Shown here: in pieces, positions 8,577 through 15,331 of the stretch | Layout: each line of letters starts with the position of its first letter | Position numbering within the stretch: position 1 is the stretch's first letter | DNA from: Spirochaetales bacterium | GTDB lineage: Bacteria; Spirochaetota; Spirochaetia; Sphaerochaetales; Sphaerochaetaceae | Reading direction: 5' to 3' | DNA length: 43,670 nt | Assembly (NCBI GenBank): GCA_022788185.1 | Contig: JALEVV010000052.1 | Location: 1-43,670 of the forward strand | Notes under the pieces: model-generated | What the model saw: only the letters and a program-made list of their open reading frames with translations | Database searches by the model: none | What the model was told of the DNA's origin: nothing | Position numbers and translations under genes: made by a program

Positions 8577-8936
8577 GTGAAGACCTTTATTGATTTCCTG
8601 ATAAGACATGGGCTTCGTGAGATCACGGAGCCTGTTTATTCCATCCAGTCGTATGATGAGATTTCCGTCACGATCGAACATGAGCCTGATGAGAGGACCT
8701 TCAGTAAGAAGTGGCTCACGGTCAGTATTTGTGAAGACGGCACCGTAACCTGCTCTCTCCTGGACAAAAACTCATATCCGCACAGAAAAAAGAAATACTC
8801 CGGAAGGCTTTCGGAAATTCATGATGACTCCTTCGTCCTGACCTTCCGGAGGGAAGAGTGCTTCGGGGAGTGGAATGCCCTCAGTTCCTCTGTCGTGACT
8901 GAGGGGAGGGTGGAAATATCGGTTCCGGAAGGATGA
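8577..8936 (+). CDS. Hypothetical protein, 119 aa
   Basis: I do not recognise this protein. It is small, soluble and charged, with no signal peptide or membrane segment. It opens with a short helix (FIDFLIRHGL) followed by alternating hydrophobic and polar residues that suggest a beta-rich fold, and ends VVTEGRVEISVPEG. The only start that keeps this frame is GTG at 8577; no Shine-Dalgarno precedes it. A 6-bp inverted repeat (CACACT 8561-8566, AGTGTG 8574-8579) includes the start codon. It lies 24 nt after the DUF554 gene and is probably cotranscribed with it. Confidence 0.6.
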   Translation: MKTFIDFLIRHGLREITEPVYSIQSYDEISVTIEHEPDERTFSKKWLTVSICEDGTVTCSLLDKNSYPHRKKKYSGRLSEIHDDSFVLTFRREECFGEWNALSSSVVTEGRVEISVPEG

Positions 8937-8963
8937 AAAAATGTCCGGGCATTTACCCGGACA
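8935..8963 (-). terminator. Terminator of glycogen phosphorylase gene
   Basis: TGTCCGGG (8942-8949) pairs perfectly with CCCGGACA (8956-8963). Read on the minus strand the stem is followed immediately by a run of six Ts (8935-8941), so it serves the gene ending at 8982. On the plus strand no T run follows. Confidence 0.85.
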
Positions 8964-8981
8964 CTGATGAAACAGGTTTTA

Positions 8982-11495
8982 TCAGCTGTTCTTTGCATCC
9001 TCGAGAACGCTGTCGGTCCTGCTTTTCTTTACAGGGCACTTCTTTACGTTCCAGATCTCGGAAGCATACTCACTGATCGTTCTGTCTGAGGAGAACTTAC
9101 CGGAGGATGCGATGTTGATGATCGCTCTCCTGTTCCACTCATCGATATCATTCTTATAGAGATCGGTGGCTTTGTCATGCATCTCATTGTACATCTTGAG
9201 GTCTGCAAAGATGCAGTACTTGTCGCCGTACTCGAGAATTGATCTGAAGAGCGGCTCGAAGATGTTGGGCTCGGTTACGTTGAAGTGGCCGGAGGTGATG
9301 AGGTTGACGAGCTTGGAGATCTCATTGTCCTTATAGATCCAGTCATACGGGTTGTAGCCGTTCTGCTTGAGAGCTGCGATCTCATCCTCGGTGTGACCGA
9401 AGATGAAGCAGTTTTCAGCACCGGCTTCTTCCTGGATTTCCACGTTTGCACCGTCGAGGGTACCCATCGTGAGCGCACCGTTGATCATGAACTTCATGTT
9501 ACCCGTGCCGCTGGCCTCAAGACCGGCAGTTGAGATCTGCTCGGAGATGTTGGTTGCGGGAATGACCTTCTCTGCCATGGTAACGCGGTAGTTGGGCATG
9601 AAGAATACCTTAAGGACCTTGTTAACCTGGGGATCGGAGTTGATGACTGAGGCAACGTTGTTGATGAACTTGATGATGAGCTTGGCATTGACATATCCGG
9701 GAGCGGCCTTACCGCCGAAGAGGAATGTCGTGGGCGGGAAGGATTCCCTGTATGCCCTGTCTTCCTTCATCCTGTTGTAGATCAGCAGGATGTTGAGGAT
9801 GTTCATAAGCTGTCTCTTGTACTCATGGATACGCTTGACCTGAACGTCGAAGAGGGTAGAGGGATCGACGATGATTCCGCAGTCCTTCTTCAGGAATGCC
9901 GCAGCGGTTTCCTTTGCATGCTGCTTGATGAGACCGAAGTCATCCCTGAATGCCCTGTCTTCCGCAAAGGCCTTCAGCTTTGAAATCTGGGAGAAGTCCG
10001 TGATCCAGCCGTCACCGATTGCCTCGGTGATCTTTGCTGCGAGCATCGGGTTGGAGTCAAGGAGCCAGCGGCGCTGTGTGATACCGTTGGTCTTGTTGTT
10101 GAACCTCTCGGGGAAGATCTGGTTGAACTCGGGGAACATGCTGGTCTTCAGAAGCTCTGAATGGAGGGCGGCAACACCGTTCGTGGAGTGGGTGCCGATG
10201 ATGGCCAGGTTTGCCATCCTGATCATCTTGGGTTCGGACTCCTCGATGATGGAGACCTTCGCGATCTTGTCGTTCTGGAACGGGAAGAATGCGACTGCCT
10301 GCTGCAGGAAGCGGTAGTTTATTTCATAGATGATCTGGAGGTGGCGGGGAAGGATTGAACCGAGCATCGGTACTGACCACTTCTCGAGTGCTTCGGGCAT
10401 GAGGGTGTGGTTTGTGTAACCGAGGGTCTTTACGGTGATGTCCCATGCGAGATCCCATTCAAGGCCTTCCTGATCGATGAGGACTCTCATCAGTTCGGGA
10501 ACCGTGATGGAGGGGTGGGTGTCGTTGAGCTGGATTGCGGCTTCGTTGGGGAAGTTATTCCAGTCATACTTGCCCGTTCTCTTGAATCTCCTGACGATAT
10601 CGGCAACTGAACATGCGACGAAGAAGTACTGCTGTCTCAGTCTGAGTTCCTTACCCATGTAGAGAGTGTCGTTGGGGTAGAGGACCTGTGAGATGTTTTC
10701 AGCCGTGATCTTGTTCCTTACTGCCTCGGTGTAGTCACCGGAGTTGAACTCCTGGAAGCTGAATTCGGCGGGGGATTTGGCTGACCAGAGGCGGAGTGTG
10801 TTGATCGTCTTTCCGCCGTAACCGATGATCGGGGTATCGTAAGCCATGCCGTTGACCTGCTCTGCGGGGACCCACTTGTAGATGTCCTTGCCGTTCTCCC
10901 TTATTACCTTTACCTCACCGCCGAAGTAGACGGGGTATACGATGGAAGGTCTTTTGATCTCCCAGGGATTGCCGTTCTCGAGCCAGTTGTCGGGAAGCTC
11001 AGCCTGCCAGCCGTTTCTGATCTGCTGCTTGAAGATACCGTAATTATATCTGATACCATAGCCGTAAGCAGGAATCTCGAGAGTCGCGAGGCTGTCGAGG
11101 AAACATGCGGCAAGACGTCCGAGACCGCCGTTGCCGAGTCCGGCATCGGGCTCTGCATCCATCAGTTCCTCGAGGTCATATCCGAGTGAGGAGAGGGCAT
11201 CCTTAACCTGCTTTTCGATTCCGAGGTTGATGATGTTGTTTGTCATTGCCCTTCCCATGAGGAACTCGAGTGAGAGGTAGTAGACCCTCTTGGCACTCTT
11301 GGCCCTCTGGGTCTTTCTGGAGAGGTCCCACTGGTGAACGATCCTGTCGCGGATCGCGAGCACTGCTGCCTGATACTTTGCCTCGTCGGTGACGTGATAA
11401 GTGTCGGCATCAAGAGTATACTTCAGCTGCTCCGCGAAATCCTGAGCGATGTCCTTCGCGGTATGTCCGTATTTTGTACGAATTTCGTTGGCCAT
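8982..11495 (-). CDS. glgP: Glycogen/starch/maltodextrin phosphorylase
   Basis: This enzyme releases glucose 1-phosphate from the non-reducing ends of alpha-1,4-glucans using phosphate and pyridoxal 5'-phosphate. At 837 aa it matches the GT35 family length. Visible motifs are GLGNGGLGRLAACFLDSLATL near residue 110-130, YGIRYNYGIFKQ, QLNDTHPSITVPELMR in the middle, RIHEYKRQLMNIL, and EASGTGNMKFMINGA, which contains the PLP-binding lysine. The start at 11495 has GGAG 7 nt upstream (GGAGATAAT). A possible promoter on this strand is TTGCTT (11561-11556), 18 nt, TATATT (11537-11532). The gene stands alone without other glycogen genes, so glycogen versus maltodextrin preference is not settled. Confidence 0.97.
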   Translation of the reverse strand: MANEIRTKYGHTAKDIAQDFAEQLKYTLDADTYHVTDEAKYQAAVLAIRDRIVHQWDLSRKTQRAKSAKRVYYLSLEFLMGRAMTNNIINLGIEKQVKDALSSLGYDLEELMDAEPDAGLGNGGLGRLAACFLDSLATLEIPAYGYGIRYNYGIFKQQIRNGWQAELPDNWLENGNPWEIKRPSIVYPVYFGGEVKVIRENGKDIYKWVPAEQVNGMAYDTPIIGYGGKTINTLRLWSAKSPAEFSFQEFNSGDYTEAVRNKITAENISQVLYPNDTLYMGKELRLRQQYFFVACSVADIVRRFKRTGKYDWNNFPNEAAIQLNDTHPSITVPELMRVLIDQEGLEWDLAWDITVKTLGYTNHTLMPEALEKWSVPMLGSILPRHLQIIYEINYRFLQQAVAFFPFQNDKIAKVSIIEESEPKMIRMANLAIIGTHSTNGVAALHSELLKTSMFPEFNQIFPERFNNKTNGITQRRWLLDSNPMLAAKITEAIGDGWITDFSQISKLKAFAEDRAFRDDFGLIKQHAKETAAAFLKKDCGIIVDPSTLFDVQVKRIHEYKRQLMNILNILLIYNRMKEDRAYRESFPPTTFLFGGKAAPGYVNAKLIIKFINNVASVINSDPQVNKVLKVFFMPNYRVTMAEKVIPATNISEQISTAGLEASGTGNMKFMINGALTMGTLDGANVEIQEEAGAENCFIFGHTEDEIAALKQNGYNPYDWIYKDNEISKLVNLITSGHFNVTEPNIFEPLFRSILEYGDKYCIFADLKMYNEMHDKATDLYKNDIDEWNRRAIINIASSGKFSSDRTISEYASEIWNVKKCPVKKSRTDSVLEDAKNS

Positions 11496-11531
11496 ATTAT
11501 CTCCTGTATTAATAGTGAATCAACGAAATTG

Positions 11532-11561
11532 AATATACGTATTTTTTTTCAAATTAAGCAA
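11532..11561 (-). promoter_or_regulatory. Possible glgP promoter
   Basis: On the minus strand TTGCTT (11556-11561) and TATATT (11532-11537) are 18 nt apart in an AT-rich stretch, leaving a leader of about 30 nt before the ribosome binding site. The -35 match is weak. Confidence 0.35.
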
Positions 11562-11653
11562 GTACTAAACCGATGTAAAAGAAAACAAAGATGTTAAAAG
11601 AGTGAAATCCGCAGCTTTTTCACAAAATATGCAAGAATATTTGTTCAATGATG

Positions 11654-11682
11654 TTGACAACCGGGTTCATCTCTGATAAAGT
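11654..11682 (+). promoter_or_regulatory. Promoter of the tRNA(Thr)-rpmG-tRNA(Trp)-secE-nusG operon
   Basis: A consensus TTGACA (11654-11659) is followed after 17 nt by TAAAGT (11677-11682). Transcription would begin near 11689, about 40 nt before the tRNA(Thr). No other promoter or terminator is evident before nusG, so the two tRNAs and three proteins probably share this transcript. Confidence 0.65.
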
Positions 11683-11729
11683 TCCTTCTGCATGTTCGGA
11701 ACCACTCGGAGCAGTGTTCTTGTGCAATT

Positions 11730-11802
11730 GCCCTTGTAGCTCAGTCGGTAGAGCACCACCATGGTAAGGTGGGGGTCAGCGGTTCAAATCCGCTCGAGGG
11801 CT
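11730..11802 (+). tRNA. tRNA-Thr (GGT anticodon)
   Basis: A complete cloverleaf is present: acceptor GCCCTTG/CGAGGGC, D arm TAGCTCAGTCGGTAGAGC, anticodon stem CCACC/GGTGG with loop ATGGTAA (anticodon GGT, reading ACC/ACU), and T arm with GGTTCAAATCC. The discriminator base is T and no CCA is encoded. The gene is 73 nt, 34 nt upstream of rpmG. Confidence 0.95.
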
Positions 11803-11836
11803 TAAAGAAACGGTTATAACCGAGGAGATATACGTT

Positions 11837-12016
11837 ATGGCAAATGCAAAGAAGAAAGGTCCTGTGGAGAAAATCGCACTGCAGTGCACTGAATGCAAGC
11901 AGAAAAACTACACAACCGAGAAAAACCGTCGTAATACACCCAATAAGCTTGAACTCATGAAATACTGTCCTTTCGAGAGAAAGCACACTCTTCACAGAGA
12001 GACAAAGATCAAATAA
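11837..12016 (+). CDS. rpmG: 50S ribosomal protein L33 (bL33)
   Basis: bL33 is a small 50S protein near the exit site. The 59-aa product contains [18 protein letters not shown] and the C-terminal [11 protein letters not shown] typical of the family. It has the first zinc-type pair, Cys17 and Cys20, and Cys44, but the fourth position reads F-E-R ([10 protein letters not shown]) instead of a second CxxC, so a full four-Cys zinc site is not present. GAGGAG at 11822-11826 precedes the ATG at a workable distance. It sits between two tRNA genes. Confidence 0.93.
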   Translation: MANAKKKGPVEKIALQCTECKQKNYTTEKNRRNTPNKLELMKYCPFERKHTLHRETKIK

Positions 12017-12031
12017 GAAGAAACGAGTACT

Positions 12032-12130
12032 TCGAGGTACCGGCAGGTCAATAGCTCCAACGGCTAGAGCACTGGTCTCCAAAACCGGGTGTTGTAGGTT
12101 CGAATCCTACTTGGCCTGCCGGTATCTCGA
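12032..12130 (+). other. Long helix enclosing tRNA-Trp, candidate processing stem
   Basis: The 13 nt before the tRNA (12032-12044) pair with the 13 nt starting at its discriminator base (12118-12130), with one G-U pair. They stack directly on the 7-bp acceptor stem. The mature tRNA therefore sits at the tip of a ~20-bp helix within the rpmG-secE mRNA. A duplex this long resembles RNase III processing stalks of rRNA precursors; that enzymatic role is inferred. Confidence 0.7.
12045..12118 (+). tRNA. tRNA-Trp (CCA anticodon)
   Basis: Acceptor AGGTCAA/TTGGCCT with discriminator G, D arm GCTC/GAGC, anticodon stem CTGGT/ACCGG with loop CTCCAAA (anticodon CCA), and T arm GTAGG TTCGAAT CCTAC. The gene is 74 nt. 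A tRNA-Trp just upstream of secE-nusG is a widespread bacterial arrangement. Confidence 0.95.
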
Positions 12131-12147
12131 TAATGGGAGAAAGACAA

Positions 12148-12327
12148 ATGAAGAAAATCATCAGATACTTCAAGGAATGCTACCTTGAAATGAAGAAGGT
12201 CTCCTGGCCCAATCGCCAGATGGTCCTCCAGTCAACCAAAATTGTCATCATCTCTACCGTTGTTTTCGCACTTATCCTCGGTCTTGTCGATTTCCTTCTC
12301 CTGAAGGGTATCTTCATCATTTTCTGA
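12148..12327 (+). CDS. secE: Preprotein translocase subunit SecE
   Basis: SecE clamps the SecY channel in the inner membrane. The 59-aa product has the minimal SecE form: an amphipathic helix ending LEMKKVSWPNRQMV, the conserved K-K-V-x-W-P motif, then one membrane span (IVIISTVVFALILGLVDFLLL). The ATG at 12148 is chosen because GGGAG (12135-12139) is its ribosome binding site; the in-frame ATG at 12133 overlaps that site. It is 12 nt ahead of nusG. Confidence 0.96.
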   Translation: MKKIIRYFKECYLEMKKVSWPNRQMVLQSTKIVIISTVVFALILGLVDFLLLKGIFIIF

Positions 12328-12339
12328 TAGGTAACGGTA

Positions 12340-12906
12340 ATGGCGAAAGGTTGGTACATCGTACATACATATTCCGGCTATGAGCAGAAGATCCAGAGAA
12401 CGATCATGAAGCTCCGCGAGATGGATGACGAGTTCGCTCTTGTCGTGAGCGACGTCAAGGTCCCGATGGAGACAGTGACCGAGATCAAGGACGGAAAGAA
12501 GAAGGAAGTGAAGCACAAGCTTCTTCCTGGTTACATTCTCGTCGAGATCGATTTCCCCGAGGGTCCCACATGGAAGAACACCTATTCCAAGATCAAGAGG
12601 ATTCAGGGTGTCACCGGATTCGTAAGTGCAATGGACGGCAGGAAGCCACAGCCTTTATCAGCTGCTGAGATGAAGGACATCCTGCAGAAGACCGGTGAGG
12701 TTCCTGCAGAGAAGACCTTCAAGCCCAAGCAGAATTTCCAGGTCGGCGAAGAAGTCAGGATCGTTGACGGTCCCTTTGAATCGTTCTCCGGTGTCATCGA
12801 GGAGATTGACAGCGTGAAGGGCAGGATGAGGGTTTCCGTACAGATCTTCGGACGTTCGACTCCGGTGGAGGTCGAGTACCTCCAGGTCGAGAAGACAGTT
12901 CTCTGA
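12340..12906 (+). CDS. nusG: Transcription termination/antitermination factor NusG
   Basis: NusG binds the RNA polymerase clamp to increase processivity and links it to ribosomes or Rho. The 188-aa protein has the NGN domain (GWYIVHTYSGYEQKIQ at the start, LLPGYILVEID in the middle) and a C-terminal KOW domain (VGEEVRIVDGPFESFSGVIEEID). No extra inserted domain is visible. It is the last gene before a terminator at 12916-12954. Confidence 0.97.
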   Translation: MAKGWYIVHTYSGYEQKIQRTIMKLREMDDEFALVVSDVKVPMETVTEIKDGKKKEVKHKLLPGYILVEIDFPEGPTWKNTYSKIKRIQGVTGFVSAMDGRKPQPLSAAEMKDILQKTGEVPAEKTFKPKQNFQVGEEVRIVDGPFESFSGVIEEIDSVKGRMRVSVQIFGRSTPVEVEYLQVEKTVL

Positions 12907-12915
12907 CCGCAATGA

Positions 12916-12954
12916 GTAAGACGGTTTCTTGACGCCGTCTTACAAGTGTTTTTT
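12916..12954 (+). terminator. Terminator after nusG
   Basis: GTAAGACGG (12916-12924) pairs perfectly with CCGTCTTAC (12935-12943) across a 10-nt loop, followed by AAGTG and six Ts (12949-12954). The last Ts are also the first bases of the next promoter's -35 box. The loop is long and the T run slightly offset, so termination may be partial. Confidence 0.7.
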
Positions 12955-12980
12955 GACATCGTCAAGCTAAATTGTTTACT
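12953..12980 (+). promoter_or_regulatory. Promoter of the rplKAJL-rpoBC operon
   Basis: TTGACA (12953-12958) overlaps the T run of the preceding terminator. TTTACT (12975-12980) follows at 16 nt. Transcription would start near 12987, leaving a structured leader of about 110 nt before rplK. Confidence 0.6.
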
Positions 12981-13004
12981 CCCCGCTTGGGCATCAGCTC
13001 AACC

Positions 13005-13045
13005 GGGTGGGAGCCAGATCGTATGACTGGCGTTAATACCAGCGC
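13005..13045 (+). promoter_or_regulatory. L11-L1 mRNA leader resembling the 23S rRNA L1-binding site
   Basis: The leader contains GGTGGGAG (13006-13013), a GCCAG/CTGGC stem (13013-13017 with 13027-13031), then GTTAATACCA (13032-13041). The 23S rRNA L1 site has GGUGGGAG opposite AUACCACC. L1 is known to repress the L11 operon by binding an mRNA copy of its rRNA site. The match here is partial and the fold is my own reading. Confidence 0.55.
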
Positions 13046-13098
13046 AGAGTCCCGCTTATCGGTCAACTCAGACCAGACTCTGTCGTAAGGAGAAAAAA

Positions 13099-13530
13099 AT
13101 GGCAAAGAAAAAGGTTACTGCAGTAATCAAGTTGCAGTGTCCTGCACAGAAGGCCACACCGGCACCTCCCATCGGACCGGCTCTCGGCCCTCATGGTGTC
13201 AGTGCCCCCCAGTTCGTTCAGCAGTTCAATGACAAGACTAAAGGTTATGAACCTGGACTTATCCTCCCCGTCATCATCACCGTCTATGCGGATAAGAGCT
13301 TCACTTTTATCCTCAAGACCCCGCCTGCAGCGGTTCTCATCAAGAAAGCCCTTGGCTTACAGAGCGGAAGCGGCACTCCGAACAAGACAAAGGTCGGAAA
13401 GCTCACTCAGGCTCAGCTTACTGAGATCGCCACGACAAAACTGCCTGACCTCAATGCATTCGATATCGAAGCTGCAAAGAAGATCATCGCAGGTACTGCA
13501 CGCTCAATGGGCGTAGAGGTGGAGAAGTAA
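13099..13530 (+). CDS. rplK: 50S ribosomal protein L11 (uL11)
   Basis: uL11 forms the base of the L12 stalk at the GTPase-associated centre. At 143 aa it is full length, with [29 protein letters not shown] at the start, whose proline-rich stretch is the thiopeptide-sensitive hinge, and the C-terminal RNA-binding domain ending [20 protein letters not shown] 8 nt before the ATG gives a strong start. It is followed by rplA after a single base, so the two are probably coupled. Confidence 0.98.
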   Translation: MAKKKVTAVIKLQCPAQKATPAPPIGPALGPHGVSAPQFVQQFNDKTKGYEPGLILPVIITVYADKSFTFILKTPPAAVLIKKALGLQSGSGTPNKTKVGKLTQAQLTEIATTKLPDLNAFDIEAAKKIIAGTARSMGVEVEK

Positions 13531-13531
13531 G

Positions 13532-14218
13532 ATGAAAAGAGGTAAGAAATATCAGGAAGCAGCAAAGAAGATTGACAGAACAAAGCTCTACTCTCTTCAG
13601 GAAGCTGCACAGTTAGTCAAGGACTGCTCCTTCGCAAAGTTTACCGAAACTGTTGAGATCTCAGTCTTCCTCCAGCTCAAGAAGAGCCAGACGGTTCGTG
13701 ACACGGTCGTGCTCCCCAACCAGTTCCAGGCTCAGAAGAAGATCCTTGTTTTCGCAAAGGGTGACAAGGCTCAGGAAGCTCTCGACGCAGGCGCAGCTTA
13801 CGTCGGTGACACCGATCTCATCGAGAAGGTCCGCTCCGGCTGGATGGACTTCGATGTTGCAGTTGCAACCCCTGACATGATGAAGGACGTAGGTCGTCTC
13901 GGTCCCATCCTCGGTCGCCGCGGTCTCATGCCCAACCCCAAGACTCATACCGTTACCTTTGACATCAAGGAAGCTCTTGCCGAACTGAACAAGGGTCGTG
14001 TTGAGTTCCGCGCCGACAAGACAGGTGTCGTACACCTCGCTATCGGTAAGGTCAGCATGGATGCAGACAAGATCGCTGAAAACGCACAGGCCACACTCGA
14101 CGAGATCCTCAGGAAGAGACCTGTCGATGCAAAGGGTGAGTTCATCCTTTCCGTCGCACTCTCATCAACAATGGGTCCCGGTGTCCATGTCGATTTCAGA
14201 TCAGCACAGGCTAATTAA
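13532..14218 (+). CDS. rplA: 50S ribosomal protein L1 (uL1)
   Basis: uL1 builds the L1 stalk and is the usual translational repressor of this operon. The 228-aa protein has [15 protein letters not shown] at the N-terminus, the domain-II motif [21 protein letters not shown], and the closing [11 protein letters not shown]. It starts one base after the rplK stop, as expected for coupled translation. A candidate L1-binding leader lies upstream of rplK. Confidence 0.98.
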   Translation: MKRGKKYQEAAKKIDRTKLYSLQEAAQLVKDCSFAKFTETVEISVFLQLKKSQTVRDTVVLPNQFQAQKKILVFAKGDKAQEALDAGAAYVGDTDLIEKVRSGWMDFDVAVATPDMMKDVGRLGPILGRRGLMPNPKTHTVTFDIKEALAELNKGRVEFRADKTGVVHLAIGKVSMDADKIAENAQATLDEILRKRPVDAKGEFILSVALSSTMGPGVHVDFRSAQAN

Positions 14219-14230
14219 GGAGGAGACGTT

Positions 14231-14755
14231 ATGGAAAACTATCAGACACGTATCACCCCCGCCAAGGAAGATGCAGTAAAGGCTCTTAAGGAAGAGTTCG
14301 AGGGATACAACGGATATATCTTCACTGATTACAGAGGTATGACCGTTGCACAGCTCACCGAGCTCAGAACACAGCTGAGGAAGAACGATGCTCAGTACCG
14401 CGTCATCAAGAACCGCTTCGCAAAGATTGCGATGAAGGATCTCGGAAAGGGCGGTGCCGAAGAGCAGATGGTCGGCCCCACAGCAGTCGCTCTTGCAAAG
14501 GGTGATGAATCAAACGTTGTTGCAAAGGCACTTTTCGAGGCAATCAAGAACGGTGCACCTATGCAGGTCAAGGGAGCTCTCATCGACGGTGAACTGATGA
14601 GTGCGGAGTCCGTTGAGGCACTCAGCAAGCTTCCTACAAAGCTCGAGCTCATCGCTTCCCTCATGGGTACCATGAAGGCACCGGTCCAGAAGCTCGCAGC
14701 CACACTGCTTGCATATGTCGAATCAAAGGGTGGCGTTGCTGCCTCTGAAAACTGA
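14231..14755 (+). CDS. rplJ: 50S ribosomal protein L10 (uL10)
   Basis: uL10 anchors L7/L12 dimers on the stalk. The 174-aa product has the uL10 features YIFTDYRGMTVAQLTELR, LRKNDAQYRVIKNRFAKIA and GPTAVALAKGD. The C-terminal helix that carries L12 is LAATLLAYVESKGG. AAGGAGGAG stands 6-7 nt before the ATG. Only 12 nt separate it from rplA, so the long L10 leader known from other bacteria is absent. Confidence 0.97.
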   Translation: MENYQTRITPAKEDAVKALKEEFEGYNGYIFTDYRGMTVAQLTELRTQLRKNDAQYRVIKNRFAKIAMKDLGKGGAEEQMVGPTAVALAKGDESNVVAKALFEAIKNGAPMQVKGALIDGELMSAESVEALSKLPTKLELIASLMGTMKAPVQKLAATLLAYVESKGGVAASEN

Positions 14756-14826
14756 GAATACGATCATAGTCTTCGTTAAAGCGTAACCTGCTAGATCGTG
14801 AAAAATATCTTATAGGAGAAGATAAT

Positions 14827-15198
14827 ATGGCTACTAAAGAAGAAATCCTGGAATCAATCGCACAGATGACCGTCATGGAGGTTGCTGACCTCATCAAGAT
14901 GATGGAAGAGAAGTTCGGCGTTGTCGCAGCTGCTGCTGCAGTCGCTGCCGGTCCTGCTGCTGCAGCTGCTGAGGCTGCTGAGGAGCAGACAGAGTTCACA
15001 GTTGCTCTCAAGAGTGTTGATGCTGCAAAGAAGATTGCATGTATCAAGGAAGTCCGCGCTATCACAGGTCTCGGACTCAAGGAAGCAAAGGAACTCTGCG
15101 AGAACGGCGGTGTTCTTAAGGAAGGCGTCAGCAAGGACGAGGCTAAGAGCATGAAAGAGAAGCTCGAGGCTGCCGGCTGCGTGATCGAAGTCAAATAA
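14827..15198 (+). CDS. rplL: 50S ribosomal protein L7/L12 (bL12)
   Basis: bL12 recruits translational GTPases. The 123-aa protein has the N-terminal dimerisation helices ([21 protein letters not shown]), an alanine-rich hinge ([22 protein letters not shown]), and the C-terminal domain with [31 protein letters not shown] lies 7 nt before the start. The 71-nt gap from rplJ has a weak ACGATC/GATCGT inverted repeat. Confidence 0.98.
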   Translation: MATKEEILESIAQMTVMEVADLIKMMEEKFGVVAAAAAVAAGPAAAAAEAAEEQTEFTVALKSVDAAKKIACIKEVRAITGLGLKEAKELCENGGVLKEGVSKDEAKSMKEKLEAAGCVIEVK

Positions 15199-15210
15199 CA
15201 TTTCCTGATT

Positions 15211-15269
15211 GGGGGCCCTTTCAGGGGCCTCTGCCAGATGTGCCATCGGGGGGAAACCCTCTGGTGGCA
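15211..15269 (+). promoter_or_regulatory. Two hairpins between rplL and rpoB
   Basis: The first stem is 15211-15218 with 15225-15232 (8 bp, TTTCAG loop). The second is 15241-15253 with 15257-15269 (13 bp with three G-U pairs, AAA loop). Neither is followed by a T run, so they look like an attenuator or RNase-processing signals rather than a terminator. E. coli has an RNase III site and attenuator in the same gap. A lone TATAAT at 15291-15296, without a convincing -35, might give extra rpoB transcripts. Confidence 0.6.
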
Positions 15270-15331
15270 TAATCTGTCTTTTGTAAACAGTATAATTCCG
15301 GTGGCTTCAGGCCACTTGTTTTGGAGGGTAC

